Assembly: GCA_035236585.1 (NCBI GenBank)
Contig: CP141126.1
Location: 68,239,414 to 68,303,413, forward strand
DNA length: 64,000 nt
Direction of reading: 5' to 3'
Source of the DNA: Warburgia ugandensis
Lineage: Eukaryota > Streptophyta > Magnoliopsida > Canellales > Canellaceae
Each line of letters starts with the position of its first letter. Position 1 is the stretch's first letter. This document shows positions 36,780 through 48,794 of this stretch, in pieces. A program made the position numbers and the translations under genes. The notes under the pieces are model-generated. The model saw only the letters and a list, made by a program, of their open reading frames with translations, had not been told where the DNA came from and did no database searches.

Positions 36780-38874
36780 GCTATGTTTAGTACTTTCCTA
36801 ATTTAACACTTTCCTAAACAATAAACTTTCTAAAATTTAGAAAAGGAAACTTTCCAGACCTAAATTAAGATGCAAAAAATAACTAACAACTACCAAAACA
36901 AGATTAAGCAATGAAATTAACCAAAGATCAAAGAGGAAATTAACCTAGTATGACATGCAATATCCATGGATTGTGCGCATGGTTCATACGTTGAAAGATG
37001 GCTTAAATAGATGGAATAAAAGAAAATTATCACTCAAGATAACTAGTGAAGTCAATAAAAAACACAAAAACCTAAATGGGTTCCTAAGGATTTAAGCAAT
37101 TAAGGTGTTTAGATGGCTGAAAAAAAAGCATAAAGATTAAGGGAAAAAATTCTAGATTTCAAGTACTTAAGAATATCAACTTAAATCATGCATATAAAGT
37201 AACCAAAACAAAAACTTTTATGCAACATAACAACCTAGATTTAAATTAATTCAATAATGTAAACATTCAATAACAAGCATCCACAAAGAATTTTATTGAA
37301 TTAATGCCAAAATACGTAAAAAAAATTCTGCAGATAAAACATTTTGAAAAGCTAGAAATTGCATAGGAAACCAAGCCCTAACACCTAATCTAAACAATGA
37401 AAATAAATCCAATCTAATGAGACTAAATTAGTAAGCTAATATGCAAAGAAAACCCAAAAAATATTTCAAGAGAGAAGATGGCTAAGGTGACGAACTATAG
37501 AAATGGAAATGCACCTAAATGAAGGTGAATAACAAGGTGGAACGTGGAATTCAAGTGGTGACCTAAGGCTCTGAGCTATCTCTTTTCTTGGCTGTCACTA
37601 CTAGAGAAGAGTTAACTTAGATCTTGATTGAATGATATGGAAAAACTGGTGGAATGGAATGAAGAAGTGAGAGCAAGAAAGATGGAAAAACATATGTGAA
37701 AAGAGAGAGCAAAAACACTAGGAAAACACAATGAAATTAATGTAAGGAGACCAAATCATTAAATTCAAACTAGAGACAAAATACCAAGAGAATTAAGTAA
37801 TAAATCCAAAGGAAGAACAGCCCAAAAGAATTCCAATGTCTAGCTCGAAAGATCACTTAAGGAATAGAGTGTAATTTCAAGGTTGTCTCACCCAACCTCT
37901 ACTTGGGTAAAAATGTGGGAATCATGGTGCTTTTATAGATGGTCTGGTTTCTAACTTAGGAAGGGATTGAATCAATGAGGAAATTAAATCTAGATCTAGA
38001 GTTTTCAATAAGGAATGGTAGGTGGAAGATCAGGTCAGCAAAATGACATAAGAAAGAGAGAAGCATGGCTGGTTGCTAACTTAGGAAAGGGACACCACCT
38101 CTTGAGGAGGGAGGCATGGAGTTCTACCACCCAAATTAGGTGTAATAGCAAGGTGAGTAAAAAAATCAGGAAAAAACCTAGGCTTTTTGTAAGGGGGAGG
38201 TACCACTTTTTTTTAGGAATTGTCTCCTCCTTAATGTAAATTTCATATAGCCATAAGATGAATGGTGGATTAAGGATGGGAAATGGATTACAAAAGTATT
38301 CTCTCTTGACGGCCCCTCAATGCATGATCATCTTAACTTTTACATTAATCTCTCAAAATCCCTTAAAAATCACTCTTTTAATATAGAAAGTTACTTCTTT
38401 TGATGCTCCAATCATGTGGCTTCATGTGGCATTCATCCATGGCTTGATGACTCACTTTGATGGCTCATTCCTTGGTAACTTAAGTACCTTCAATGCTTAG
38501 CTTCAAGGCTTGAGTAGCTTGACTTCCTTAGGTTTCCTAGTTGGACTAGGAAACCTCATATATGGCTCCAATTCTCCTGTAAAGTGGTGGAAATGCATGA
38601 CTATGAAAACTCTACGAAGCGCAATATAGGTCATTGGAGCATCTTCTCACTTCCCACAAAGGAGTAAAAAAATCTAATTAAATCTTAGAAAATTATGATG
38701 ATTCACATACTTACTTTGGATTACCTTCTAAACATGCAAAATATCAAACTTTTGAGTTATTTGGTCAAAAATGCATGTGCCACAAAATTCCTAAAAATCC
38801 TAGAAATAACATTATATTTTATAACATATGGACTACTAATTGGGTACTTTTTATACAAAATTGAACACTTGTCA
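36780..38874 (-). mobile_element. Athila-like 3' LTR 'G', end truncated
   Basis: On minus it starts TGACAAGTGTTCAATTTTGT at 38874, directly after GGTTTGGGGGTG, so it is a 3' LTR. It matches K, E and F throughout. Compared with K it lacks about 350 bp of its terminal part, being cut where it meets the gag of element F at about 36780. It contains no coding frame. Confidence 0.78.
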
Positions 38875-38886
38875 CACCCCCAAACC
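38875..38886 (-). other. Polypurine tract of element G
   Basis: The minus strand reads GGTTTGGGGGTG directly before the LTR start TGACAAG. This is the clearest polypurine tract in the window. Confidence 0.75.
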
Positions 38887-40744
38887 AGCATTTTGCTAGT
38901 CTCGAGCACAATATGAAGAAAAATTAAGAAAATAAAATGTTGTCATTTTTTTAGGTACTCACGGTTGCATTTAGCATATGTAACAAGCATTTAAACCACT
39001 AAGTTACCCTTAGTGGACGAGTTAAGTCTTGTGAGGGTTTGTAGTGAATATACCCACAAAATTCCATAAGGCTAAGTCCTTTGTTTTATCGCAGAGAATT
39101 ATCATCCATTAGTACTCTATTGACTTTAACAACTTAGTAATGATGAATAGAAAATTCTACAAATTACCCATATGCCAAAGTCATTTTATTCTAATTTCAT
39201 CTTAAAGTGCATGTGTGTGTGCAGGCTACATAAGTCAGGACTTCTAAACATATATACTTATTACTCCATTGGAAAATGTCTTGATGTCAAATTATCACTA
39301 GTATACTCACGGAAATGAAGCTCTCAAAGAAAGGTCAAACAACTTTCACTAACTATGTGACTGAATCCAATAATCTAATAGTTCATAGAATTTCTTTGAA
39401 GCACAAATGAGATAAAGAAATATGATCCCTTAGAATAGATGTCATTACCAAGACAAATAGAAATAGTTCGCATTTATTCCTTCCTATTTATATCCTCATC
39501 AAGGCTATCATCCACCTTAAGATTAATAGGTCTTTATATAGGACGAAATGTAGGCTTAGAATAGGTTCTCAAAAGAGGGATATAAGGATTCAAAGTTCAA
39601 ATTTGAGTAGAGGTCTTCAATTGATGTTGGACAACTTTTTTAGTTTGACTATACTGAAGTGAATATCTTTTTTATTTTTCTTTGATTTTATTTTTCTAAT
39701 ACTTTTTTACTTTTCCTTGTTTTTTAAGAAGGAATATTTTTCATTGTACTTTTGATATTTTTCAATTCTTTAACTTTTGTCCTTTTTCTAAACATTTTCT
39801 TTCATCCCTACTCATTTTTGAAAAGTATGTAATGGATATTCTTACTGGGTTTCTAGTTCAGGTAAATGAGGTTTTGAAAGGAAAAGTCATTTCAAAAAGA
39901 CTCAAAGGGTCTAACCAATGGTATAATATACTGGGTTGGTGTCATATCACCAGGCTAAAACATGGATGACCTATATCATTTCCTAGGTTTCTTAAAACCC
40001 TTCAAATTCAATAAACATTCAAGAATGAAAGTTAGTACTCCTTTTAGTTCTTGGCATTTTGACCAAAACAAAGATATTGGGATCTGCAAAGTAATGTTCA
40101 CTGAAGAAAATAGGGAATTATATATAACCTTCAGAAAGATGATAGTCTCTAATACTCACTTGGATATATAGGTCTCCACTGATTTCCTTAAGGTCTTTAA
40201 GTCATAACCATCTATTAGTCTAGACTATCCATAGTGTGTAAGTGTATTTCGAGATTTAGCTTTCATAGAATACTTCAAGACATGAATAAAATGCAAAATT
40301 AACCATATGCATTTCTATTAAAAAGTTAAAATAGTGGAAATACTAAACTTTAGATAATTCAATTATCATCATTGTAAAGGAACTTTGACTTAGAAACTTT
40401 GAAAAAAAAAAAAAAAATTGAATTTCATTTTCAAATTTTTTTTTTTTAACAAAATCTAAACAAAAACTTAGAAATCTCATGCATGTCCACATCCCTAAAC
40501 CTAAACTAAACATTGTCCCCAATGTTTTGAAATATAGGACACTAAATGATAAATGGGCAATGTAGAACAATGAGACTCTAAAATCCTAGGTTGCCTCATA
40601 GTGAGCAGTAAGTTTAACATCTTCAATTAGACATGAAATGCCATGATAATGATAATGATGAATGCAGCTAACATATGCAGGTATTAGGGAAAATGCTAAG
40701 GTAGTTCATGATAGACTAGTTCCTCAAGTAATGTTTCTTCCAAA
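38887..40744 (-). mobile_element. 3' non-coding region of element G
   Basis: Lies between integrase and the polypurine tract. On minus it has the landmarks CTCACTATGAGGCAACCTAGG (near 40600) and AACATTGGGGACAATGTTTAG (near 40520), as in element D-E. No envelope-like frame, signal peptide or transmembrane segment is visible, although autonomous Athila elements often carry an env-like ORF here. Confidence 0.6.
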
Positions 40745-41640
40745 CTCCAAGAATTATACAATGTAGATCTTTCCATCCTTTTCTATCTCGATGGCCTCAT
40801 AAAGATAAACATTACATACAATGTAGTGTCTAATCCATTGAGATCTAAGTTTTCCTAAAAATACATGCAACCTAGAATTATACAAAAGGACCTTCTGCCT
40901 AAGTATGAAGGACTTTCTTAAGATATGTCTGCCATGAATGCTTTTCATTCAGCCTTTGTATTTCTTTGCTGATTGACAACTATCTTTCCTTAACTCCTCT
41001 GACTCATTGAGTTGGAGTTTTATATGAGTCTAGTAATATCTAAGTCAAAATTAAGGTTTTTGAATGCCTAATATGCTTTATGTTCAAGTTTTACTGGTAG
41101 GTGGTAGGCCTTTCTATAGATTAGGCGGTAAGGTGACATGCCTATAGGAGTTTTATATGCAGTACAATAGGCTCATAAAGCATCACTAAGTCTCAAAGAC
41201 TGGTCTTTCCTATTTGGATTGACTGTCTTTTCTAAAATATGCTTTATTTCTCTATTAGATACTTCTACTAGTCCATTAGTCTAAGGATGATAAGGGATAT
41301 CAATTTTATGAGTAACACTATATTTCTTCAATAAATTTTCAAACACCCTATTACAAAAATGTTTACCCCCATCACTAATTATAGCTCTAGGTGTACCAAA
41401 ACATGCAAATATATTTTTCTTTTAAGAACTTGGCCACCACCCTATGGTCATTGGTTTTACATGGAATGGCTTCTAGCCATTTTGAAACATAGTTTACCCT
41501 ACAAGGATGTACAAATAACCAAAGAAATTAGGAAAAGGTCCCATAAAATCAATGGCCCAAATATCAAAAGGTTCAATGATTAGAATAGGGTTTAAGGACA
41601 TCATATTTCTTTTTCCTATGCTCCCTAACTATTGACATCT
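40745..41640 (-). pseudogene. Athila-type integrase core and C-terminal remnant
   Basis: Read on minus, conceptual pieces in shifting frames give the integrase order. First is FDIWAIDFMGPFP (first catalytic D) near 41560. Next is a block ending IISDGG near 41375 (second D). Then comes YHP-T.GLVE near 41290 (catalytic E). After that are a conserved downstream stretch (41180-41030) and a C-terminal block with QKVLLYNSRLHVF near 40880. Many stops and frameshifts separate these pieces. The DDE residues are still recognisable but no frame spans more than one of them. It follows RNase H and the zinc-binding domain in the normal pol order. Confidence 0.82.
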
Positions 41641-42010
41641 AGCACATGCTAAGTAGCAAACATGTGAATCCCTAAAAATGGTGGACCTATAAAAATGATA
41701 CTACAAAATCTTTGTAGTTTCTTTTCGAAACTATAATGGCCACTATAGGAATGGTCATAACAAAAGGAGATGATCTTATGATGTTCATTATCTGGTACAC
41801 ATCTCCTAATAACTTGATGAGGATAGTATTGAAACAAGTACATATCATCCCAAGTAAAGTGTCTAACCTTAGTAATAAACCTTCTTTGATCTTGTTTAGA
41901 CCAATGACTAGGCATTTGTCCACTTACAAGATAATTTATTATATCAGCATACCAAAGTAATTGGGAAATGTGTAACAATTGTTCATCAAGAAGGGTTTCG
42001 ATTTATAGGC
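41641..42010 (-). pseudogene. Integrase H2C2 zinc-binding domain remnant (Athila type)
   Basis: The 109-codon minus frame at 41649-41978 begins LHISQLLWYADIINYLVSG and contains SHWSKQDQRRFITKVRHF, then RCVPDNEH, the usual region of the HHCC finger. One of the expected zinc ligands after the HH-containing segment can be placed only with a frameshift. This is one of the longest surviving pieces of coding sequence in the window and joins the RNase H remnant upstream. Confidence 0.82.
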
Positions 42011-42400
42011 ACAGTCTTACTAGTAGACTCTACAACTAGCCTCAACAAGTGATCTGCTACGACATTCTTGAAGCCTTCTTTATTTTGAATTTCTAGATCA
42101 AATTCTTATAGAAATAGTATCCATTGGATTAGCCTAGGTTTTGAATCTTTATTTGAAAGAAGATATTTAGGTGCTACATGGTCTGGGTATATTATGACCT
42201 TGGATCCTAGCAAGTAAGATCTAAATTTATCCAGGGCAAAAACCATTGCCAAAAATTCTTTTTCTATAGTTGAATAATTGAGTTGTGCATCGTTGAGAAT
42301 CTTACTTGCATAATATATCACACGAGGATGTTTGTCAATACACAACCCAACATAGCCCTGATCGCACAATCTGAAGCATCACAAATTATTTCAAATAATG
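42011..42400 (-). pseudogene. Ty3/Gypsy RNase H remnant
   Basis: The frame at 42106-42369 encodes [20 protein letters not shown], then [20 protein letters not shown], the diagnostic RNase H segment of plant Gypsy pol (standard form ..YASRTL..AQ.NY..TEKELLA..FA..KFR.YL.G). It continues with [11 protein letters not shown] and then, after a frameshift near 42105, the 'EFDLEI' and 'VVADHL' blocks. An upstream overlapping frame supplies [20 protein letters not shown], containing the first RNase H aspartate. Confidence 0.88.
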
Positions 42401-42591
42401 GTGCATTCCAGTTTAGTAGTCGAATAATTGGCATGGAAGTGACTTCAACCTTTAAACACTCAAATGCTTTTATGCGGTCATCATCAAAGTCAAAAGATGC
42501 CTCCTTCATAAGTAAATTTCATAGGGGCTTAGCAATTTTACTAAAGTCCTTCATGAATCTTATATAAAAATTAGCATGGCTTAAAGGGTTA
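42318..42591 (-). pseudogene. Reverse transcriptase C-terminal (thumb) remnant
   Basis: The minus frame at 42318-42509 begins KEASFDFDDDRIKAFECLKV, preceded by FMKDFSKIAKPL-like residues near 42560, the connection between RT and RNase H in Athila-like pol. The RT palm, including the YxDD box, is missing: the sequence is cut at about 42592, where the palindrome begins. Confidence 0.8.
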
Positions 42592-44207
42592 ATTGTGTCA
42601 CAAGAAAAGGCTATAATATAATGGCTTAAAGGGCTAACTATTAAAAAATGACATAGGGTAGGCTAAAGGCTTTGGTTTAATAAAAAATGGCCTCTATCAT
42701 TTCCTAGGTTTCATATGAGTTAAATATCTTCATAAACTCAAGAGATATATGGTATAGTATTTATATGTTGACCCTCAATAGTTGACCAAAACAAAAAATA
42801 ATGAGACCAACGATGAATTAACCTCTGCTAAAGAAAAAACTAAGTTTATATATAACTAGCACAAAGAAAGAATGGTTCTAATCTCACATGGGAAAGAAGT
42901 CTCTACTAACCTTCTTCAGGATCTCTAATCTATACTTACTCTTCAACCTAAATTGTGTATCCATGGCTATTGTACGATAAACATTCCTAGTTCAATTTTC
43001 ATGGAAAACTCTAGAAAAGGGATAATAACATGAATTAATTGTATTCAAATATATTAATAAGCTAAAGTATATAGATAACACTGATTTTTTGAAAATCTAA
43101 TAATTTCAATTCTTATCATTGTAGAGGAACTTACCACAAAAACTTTAAATTTTTTTTCTTATTTTATTTTTAAAATTTTGATTAAAAATTAATAAAAGAC
43201 TAAAAAATGATAAAAATCTACAATGAACACTTCAAAATTTTGAAATACCCCACCCTCAGACTTAAATCAAACATTGTCCTTAATGTTTAGAAATAGATAC
43301 AATGGATAAAGAAAATAACAAAGTTGGAAAATAAGAGTGAGAAGAAGTGTACCTCCATGTCGATGATGGTTCAAAGATCTTTAGATATGAACATTCTTAT
43401 GCAACTATGATGTAATGTAATTTACAATGCATCATCATCGCCATATAGGTACACTTCTTCTCACCCCTATCTTCCAATTTTGTTATTTTATTTATCCATT
43501 GTATCTAATTCTAAAGATTGAGGAAAATGTTATATTTAAGTCTAAGTGTGAGTTATTTCAAAATTTTGATGTGTTCATTGTAGTATCAGTTTTTAAGTCC
43601 TTTTATTAATTTTTTAGTCATTTAAAAAATTATAATAAGAATACAAATTATAAAGTTGTTGTGATGGTTTCCTTTACAAGGATAATAATTGAAATTATCA
43701 AAATTTCTAAAAATTTAGTGCTATGTTGGACTTTAGCTTATTAGTAGATTTGCACACAATTAGTTTATTTAGTTATCCTTTTTTTAGAATTTTTCATGAA
43801 AATTGAACTAGGAATATTTATTGCACAATAGTGATGAATACATAGTTTAAGTTGGAGAGTAAGAATAGCTTAGATATCCTGAAGAAGGTTAGTAGTGACT
43901 TATGACCTATGTAAGATTAGAGCCATTCTTTCTTTGTGAGGGTTATACATAAATTCAAAATTTTCTTTAGTAGACATTAATTTGTAGTTGGTCTCATTAT
44001 TCTTTATTTTGGTCAACTATTGAGGATCATCATTTAAAGACTATACCATATATCTCTTGAGTTTATGGAGATATTTAACTCATATAAAATACAAGAAATG
44101 ATAGGGCCATTTATGTTTAACCTAGATCCCTTAGCCTACATTAAGTTATTTTTAACTGGTTAGCCCTTTTGAGCATTTTTATTATGGCCTTTTCTTGTTG
44201 GCCAATT
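42592..44207. repeat. Large inverted repeat (two 783-bp arms, 50-bp loop)
   Basis: The left arm, 42592-43374, is the reverse complement of the right arm, 43425-44207, with a spacer at 43375-43424. Matching landmarks from the centre outwards: 'gtgagaagaagtgtacctccat' against 'ataggtacacttcttctcac'; 'caaacattgtccttaatg' against 'gattgaggaaaatgttat'; 'aactcaagagatatatggtatag' against 'ctataccatatatctcttgag'; and 'aaggctataatataatggct' against 'agcatttttattatggcctt'. Identity by eye is roughly four-fifths. Both arms are the 3' non-coding region of an Athila-like element, in opposite directions. Transcription through it would give a long hairpin RNA. Confidence 0.85.
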
Positions 44208-44849
44208 CATAGTTTCCCATACTTATCATATAGTATATCCATTATCTATTCTATTTTGGAAGTCCTTGTTGCCCTTGTGAGATAATTTAGCTTTGATATA
44301 TATTATTCCACTAACATATTGATGGGAGTTCTACCCATTTCACAGTGATTTCTTTTTTAGTGTGAACTATATCTTGTGAGATTTGAAGTCGAAGTATACT
44401 TTTGGATGGTAGTTTAGGTTATAGCTTGCTTAGAGACTTATGATTGTGTATATATTGGTTATATTCACATATACATACCCATTCTGAGGTGCGATTAGTA
44501 ATGGAATATATTTAGCATAAGGGTAGGATTTTTGACCTATTGTTCATTTTTTATTAGCATACTAAAGTTAGATATATAATGTACATTGAACGGAAGAGAA
44601 TTTTCTAAGAAAAATAAAGGAACTTCTATATGCGTGTTTTGCAATGCATATGGGTATCATTTTTGAAAACCCTTATAATACTATTACTCTTCACTAGGGG
44701 TAACCTAAGAGTTCAAAGGCTTTCTGCATATGCTAAATGTAGACAATAACACCTAATAAAGTAGTTAGGATTTTTTAGATTTTTTATTCTATATTTTATC
44801 TTTTTGTAGTTTGCTTGAGGATAAGAAAAATGTAAGTTTAGGGGTCATT
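44208..44849 (+). mobile_element. 3' non-coding region and polypurine tract of an H-family element
   Basis: Continues the right palindrome arm in plus orientation and ends in gaaaaatgtaagtttagggg (about 44825-44844), immediately before LTR H1. It resembles the 3' region of element D-E at 24500-25071, for example 'taacctaagagttcaaaggct' against 'taatctaggagtttaaggg'. No coding frame. Confidence 0.55.
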
Positions 44850-45235
44850 TGACATACAAATAATTATAAAATTCAATTTTCTTAGAAATAGAAGTTTTTA
44901 GATCTTGAAATACTTAAATTATCACTAATTATGATTTATTTTATATTTTGCATGATTAGGGTTCAATAGAGCAATTCACATATTTTTGGAAACTTGAAAG
45001 CCTAAAAGAGAGCTCAACTGCTATTCAACCAATGCCATAGACCTACTTGTCAGGAAACAGTAAGCAAAGAAGAGTAAAATGTTAAGGGGTTGTTCTTATC
45101 AAATTTAGAGTAGTCAAAAATCCTAAGCATGTGATCCTAAAGGTGCATAGTATCTCCAAGTTCCTAAGGCTTACACGATGGAGATCTTAGAGAAAATATA
45201 GGGGGACGGGGTTATTTGATAATAATAATAAGAAG
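44850..45235 (+). mobile_element. LTR H1, internally deleted copy
   Basis: Starts tgacatacaaataattata after the polypurine tract. At about 45135 it jumps from early LTR sequence ('aatcctaagcatgtgat') to sequence matching 46190-46250 of H2 ('gtgcatagtatctccaagttcct'), so about 1 kb is missing. It ends near 45235, and the polypurine-like sequence plus LTR head repeat at once. Confidence 0.6.
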
Positions 45236-45262
45236 AAGTAAAATGTAAGTCTAGAGGTTATT

Positions 45263-48035
45263 TGATTTACACATAATTATAAATTTTAATATTCTTAGAA
45301 ATAGTAGTATTTAGCTATTGAATCACTTAAATTATCACTAATTAGAATTTATTTTATATTTTTAAGGATTAGGATTCAACCGAGTGATTCACATATTTTT
45401 GGCAACTTGAAACCCTTAAAGAGAGCTAAACCGCTATTTAGCCAATGTCACAGACCCACTTGTCAAGAAATAGTAAGCAAAGAAGATTAGAATGTTAAGG
45501 GGGTGTTCTTATCAAATTTAGAATAGTAAAAAATCCTAAGCATGTGACCAAACTTTTCTGCGCAAAACATGGTGTTATTATTAAAATATAAGGTGGCCAA
45601 CTTCTCATGCATACATGCATGAAAATGCCACCTTGGGGAGATTCTAAGTGAATCTAGAATGCCAGACAATGAATCACATGCATGATATATTTCTATAGCA
45701 AAATAACTTAGAGAATAGGTCCCACAAGTAGAGCATTCTTACAGCAAGACATGGATCCACCTAAGATTCCATGTGTTTTTCCTAGGAGGGAGGTGTGCTA
45801 CATTATCTAGAAAACATGTTTTCTATGAGAAAAATAAGGAGAAAATATAGGGAAGAAAATGTGGTGTTTGAAGTGGAGTTAATGGGAAATCCATGGTCAC
45901 TATTTATCCAATTATAAGAAGCAATGATCAAGATTCATCCTTAATGAGGGATCTCCTAAAGCTCTTAATAGGAAGTGTATCAAGAGAAAATAAAGGTGCA
46001 CTAAATGGAGAAGTGTTTCAACATGATTAGAGGAGAAATTTTTGGTGAGTCACACACCATATTTTGAGGATGTTGTACATGATTCTAAGGAAGGAATTAA
46101 GGAAGCTTCCAGCATGTTTTAGTGAGAAAAATGGTGGCCCATGAGTGATCTTGGTGGAGCTTTAGAAAGGGAGCTAGGCCTGACCTTAAAGGTGTGCAGT
46201 ATCTCCAAGTTCCTATGGCTTACACAATGGAGATCATAGAGAAAATATAGGGGGATGGGCATGATCTCTTAGGGATTTTCACATGGAAATATAAGAGAGA
46301 TAAGAAAAGTGGAAAGATTGTTGTTGTCCAAAGGCTGCCATGTGTGATCTTAAAGAGGAAAAGTGATGCACATGAAGGAAACTCCATTCCCTTAGGCTTT
46401 GCACATAGAAATAAGAATGGGATTTGGGAAGAGTGCTCACCATTCAGCCCCATCCATTAGAGCTACACAAAGTGATCTTAAGAGGGGATGAAAAGGCCGC
46501 ACAAGATTCCCATTCCATGGGGCTATTCACAGAGACATCCTTTGGGAGAAAATAGAGGATCTCATGCATGAGATAAGGAAGAATACATAGAGGAAGGAAA
46601 GAGGAAAATGTTATACCTTAAAAGGTAATGTGCATTCCTCATTCCTAAGGCCGAAGGGGGTTACACAACTTGATCTTTTTGGAGAGAAGAAAGGTGCGCA
46701 CAAATCATTTACCACTTCATTAGGGCTACATGATGAAATCATATGAGTAGGAGGTTATTGTGTGTGAGAGGAAGAGAGAAAGGAAGTGAGACATCTTTGG
46801 GTGCATGAGATCCATTCGATGAGAGTGAAAAGTGTGAATGAAAATGTAAAGAGAAGAGACATGGAGGATGGGACATCCTCACTTCATCCCTAGCATTTTT
46901 CCTACCCTATTCTCCTTCACATCGCTCTCTCCATTTCTTTCTCTGTCTTATTCTCCTACCCTTTACCTTATGTTCACATCCATATTCCTAGGTAGGATGG
47001 TGATTGAGTGGTAGGTCTTCAGGTGTGTTTGTGGCTGATGTTTACTCTACTTGTTGAGTGACACAACAAGTTAGAGAACATTGTTTGGTTGTTGATCAAA
47101 AGAAAAAAAAAATACACTTGTTTATTTGGCTTGGAGTAGACTTGTAGTAAGAGATCTTTGTTGCATGACACTGTTAAGAACATTTTTCGCATCTACTCCA
47201 ATCATATGAAAGTTTGAGTCTAGTTTTGCTTTCTTTTAATGTCTTTACTTTCTTGTAATAATTTACAATTTAGTTTAATGGAAATTACTTATCTTTCATT
47301 AGCTAGTTGGTGTTATTGTTTATTTAAGTATTGCTTTATATGTATTCTAGGTTTTATGAGTTTTAGTTAGTTTTTCATTATAATTAGTTTTGTTATTTTG
47401 GTATTAGTCTTGATTAGAACATTGTTGAGTGGTTGTCTTATGTAAGTTGTAGTGTTGCTTTTTAAAGTTGTTTGGAATATGTTAATAGGAATTGTTTTTA
47501 GTATAATGTTAGAACTAAATATGTGGATCTCTCTTTACCTAAGGTTAGGGTGAAAGCATACTGGAATTGAATGTATTCATGCTTAAATATATCTCAAAAT
47601 TAAGGTTTTAAAATATCAATCTTAGGATAAGCAAATTAGTATATATAGTTAGTGTTCTTTTCATAGGAATTATGATGTATTTCCTATAGTTTAGAAACTA
47701 ATTATAGTATATTAATTAACTTAATGCACAAATTCTCAAATAATTTGTGATTGTAAGAAATTTAAGTTATGCTCTAAAATTACATATCAAGTTAGGTGAA
47801 TCACTAGGATTGAGAAAACATCAACATTAGGATTTTCCACTAACACATTTTCCATGTTTTAATCCATTGTTGTTTATTCACATGAGTAGTATTAAATCTA
47901 AGTTACTTAGTTGTGAATATATGCAATTTTAGTGTAGAGGATTCTAAAACCCTAGACTTAGAATTTAATTAATTTATTATCTTTTAGTGTTATTACTTTT
48001 ATTACTTATTGCACATTTGTTGGCAATGTTAAGAT
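45263..48035 (+). mobile_element. LTR H2, near full length
   Basis: Starts tgatttacacataattata, preceded by a second polypurine-like tract (aaatgtaagtctagagg). It runs about 2.77 kb, close to LTR I (about 2.79 kb). The internal landmark 'gattgagtggtaggtctt' lies about 1.74 kb from the head, as in H4 and, after removing nested insertions, H3. The tail matches LTR I in base composition and in short blocks only. No primer site of good quality follows; H3 begins directly. Confidence 0.6.
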
Positions 48036-48794
48036 AATTAAAGCATAATTATTACATTTTGTATATACTTATAAATAGAATTTTTAATCCTTGTATTATT
48101 TAATTTATATTAATTAGGATTTATTTTACATTTTGCAGGATTAAAGGTCAAAGAATCGTTTTGCATATTTTTGGCAATTTGAAACCTTAAAAGAGAGCTA
48201 TCTCGCCATTTGAGCAATGTCACAGACGCACATGTCAAGAATCAAGAAGTGAAGAAGTTCAAAATGTTATGGGGTGCCCTTATCAAAGTTAGAATAGTAA
48301 AAACCCCACGCATGCGACTAGCCTTATCTACACAAAAGAGTATGTCATTATCAAAATACAAGGTGGCCAACTTCTCATGCATGCATAATAACCACTACCC
48401 AAGGGAGCTTCTAAGTGAAGCTAGAATGATACACAATGTAACCACATGAATGATTCTTTTTGAAGCAATACAATTTAGACAACAGGGCTTACATGTAGAT
48501 TATTCTTCCTTACTCACTCACTCCCTTGGACTAGAGAGGGACCCACCTAGGAGTCCACATTTTTCTACAAGAAATGAGGTGTGTTACACTATATAGAAAA
48601 GACATTTTATATGAGGAAAAAGAGGAGAAAATAAGAAGAAAAGGGAGGGAAAATGTGGTGTTTGGAGTTGAATACAGTTCACCACTTATCCAATCTTTAA
48701 GGAAGTAATGGTCAAGATTCATCCTCAATTAGTTCTCTCGTAAAGTATTTAGTAAGACGTGTTTGAAGGGAGAAAAGGTGGGTATACACTGTAT

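Noticed and set aside
41359..41583. Plus-strand frames over 41.3-42.6 kb
   Set aside because: Antisense shadows of the minus-strand integrase and RNase H remnants.
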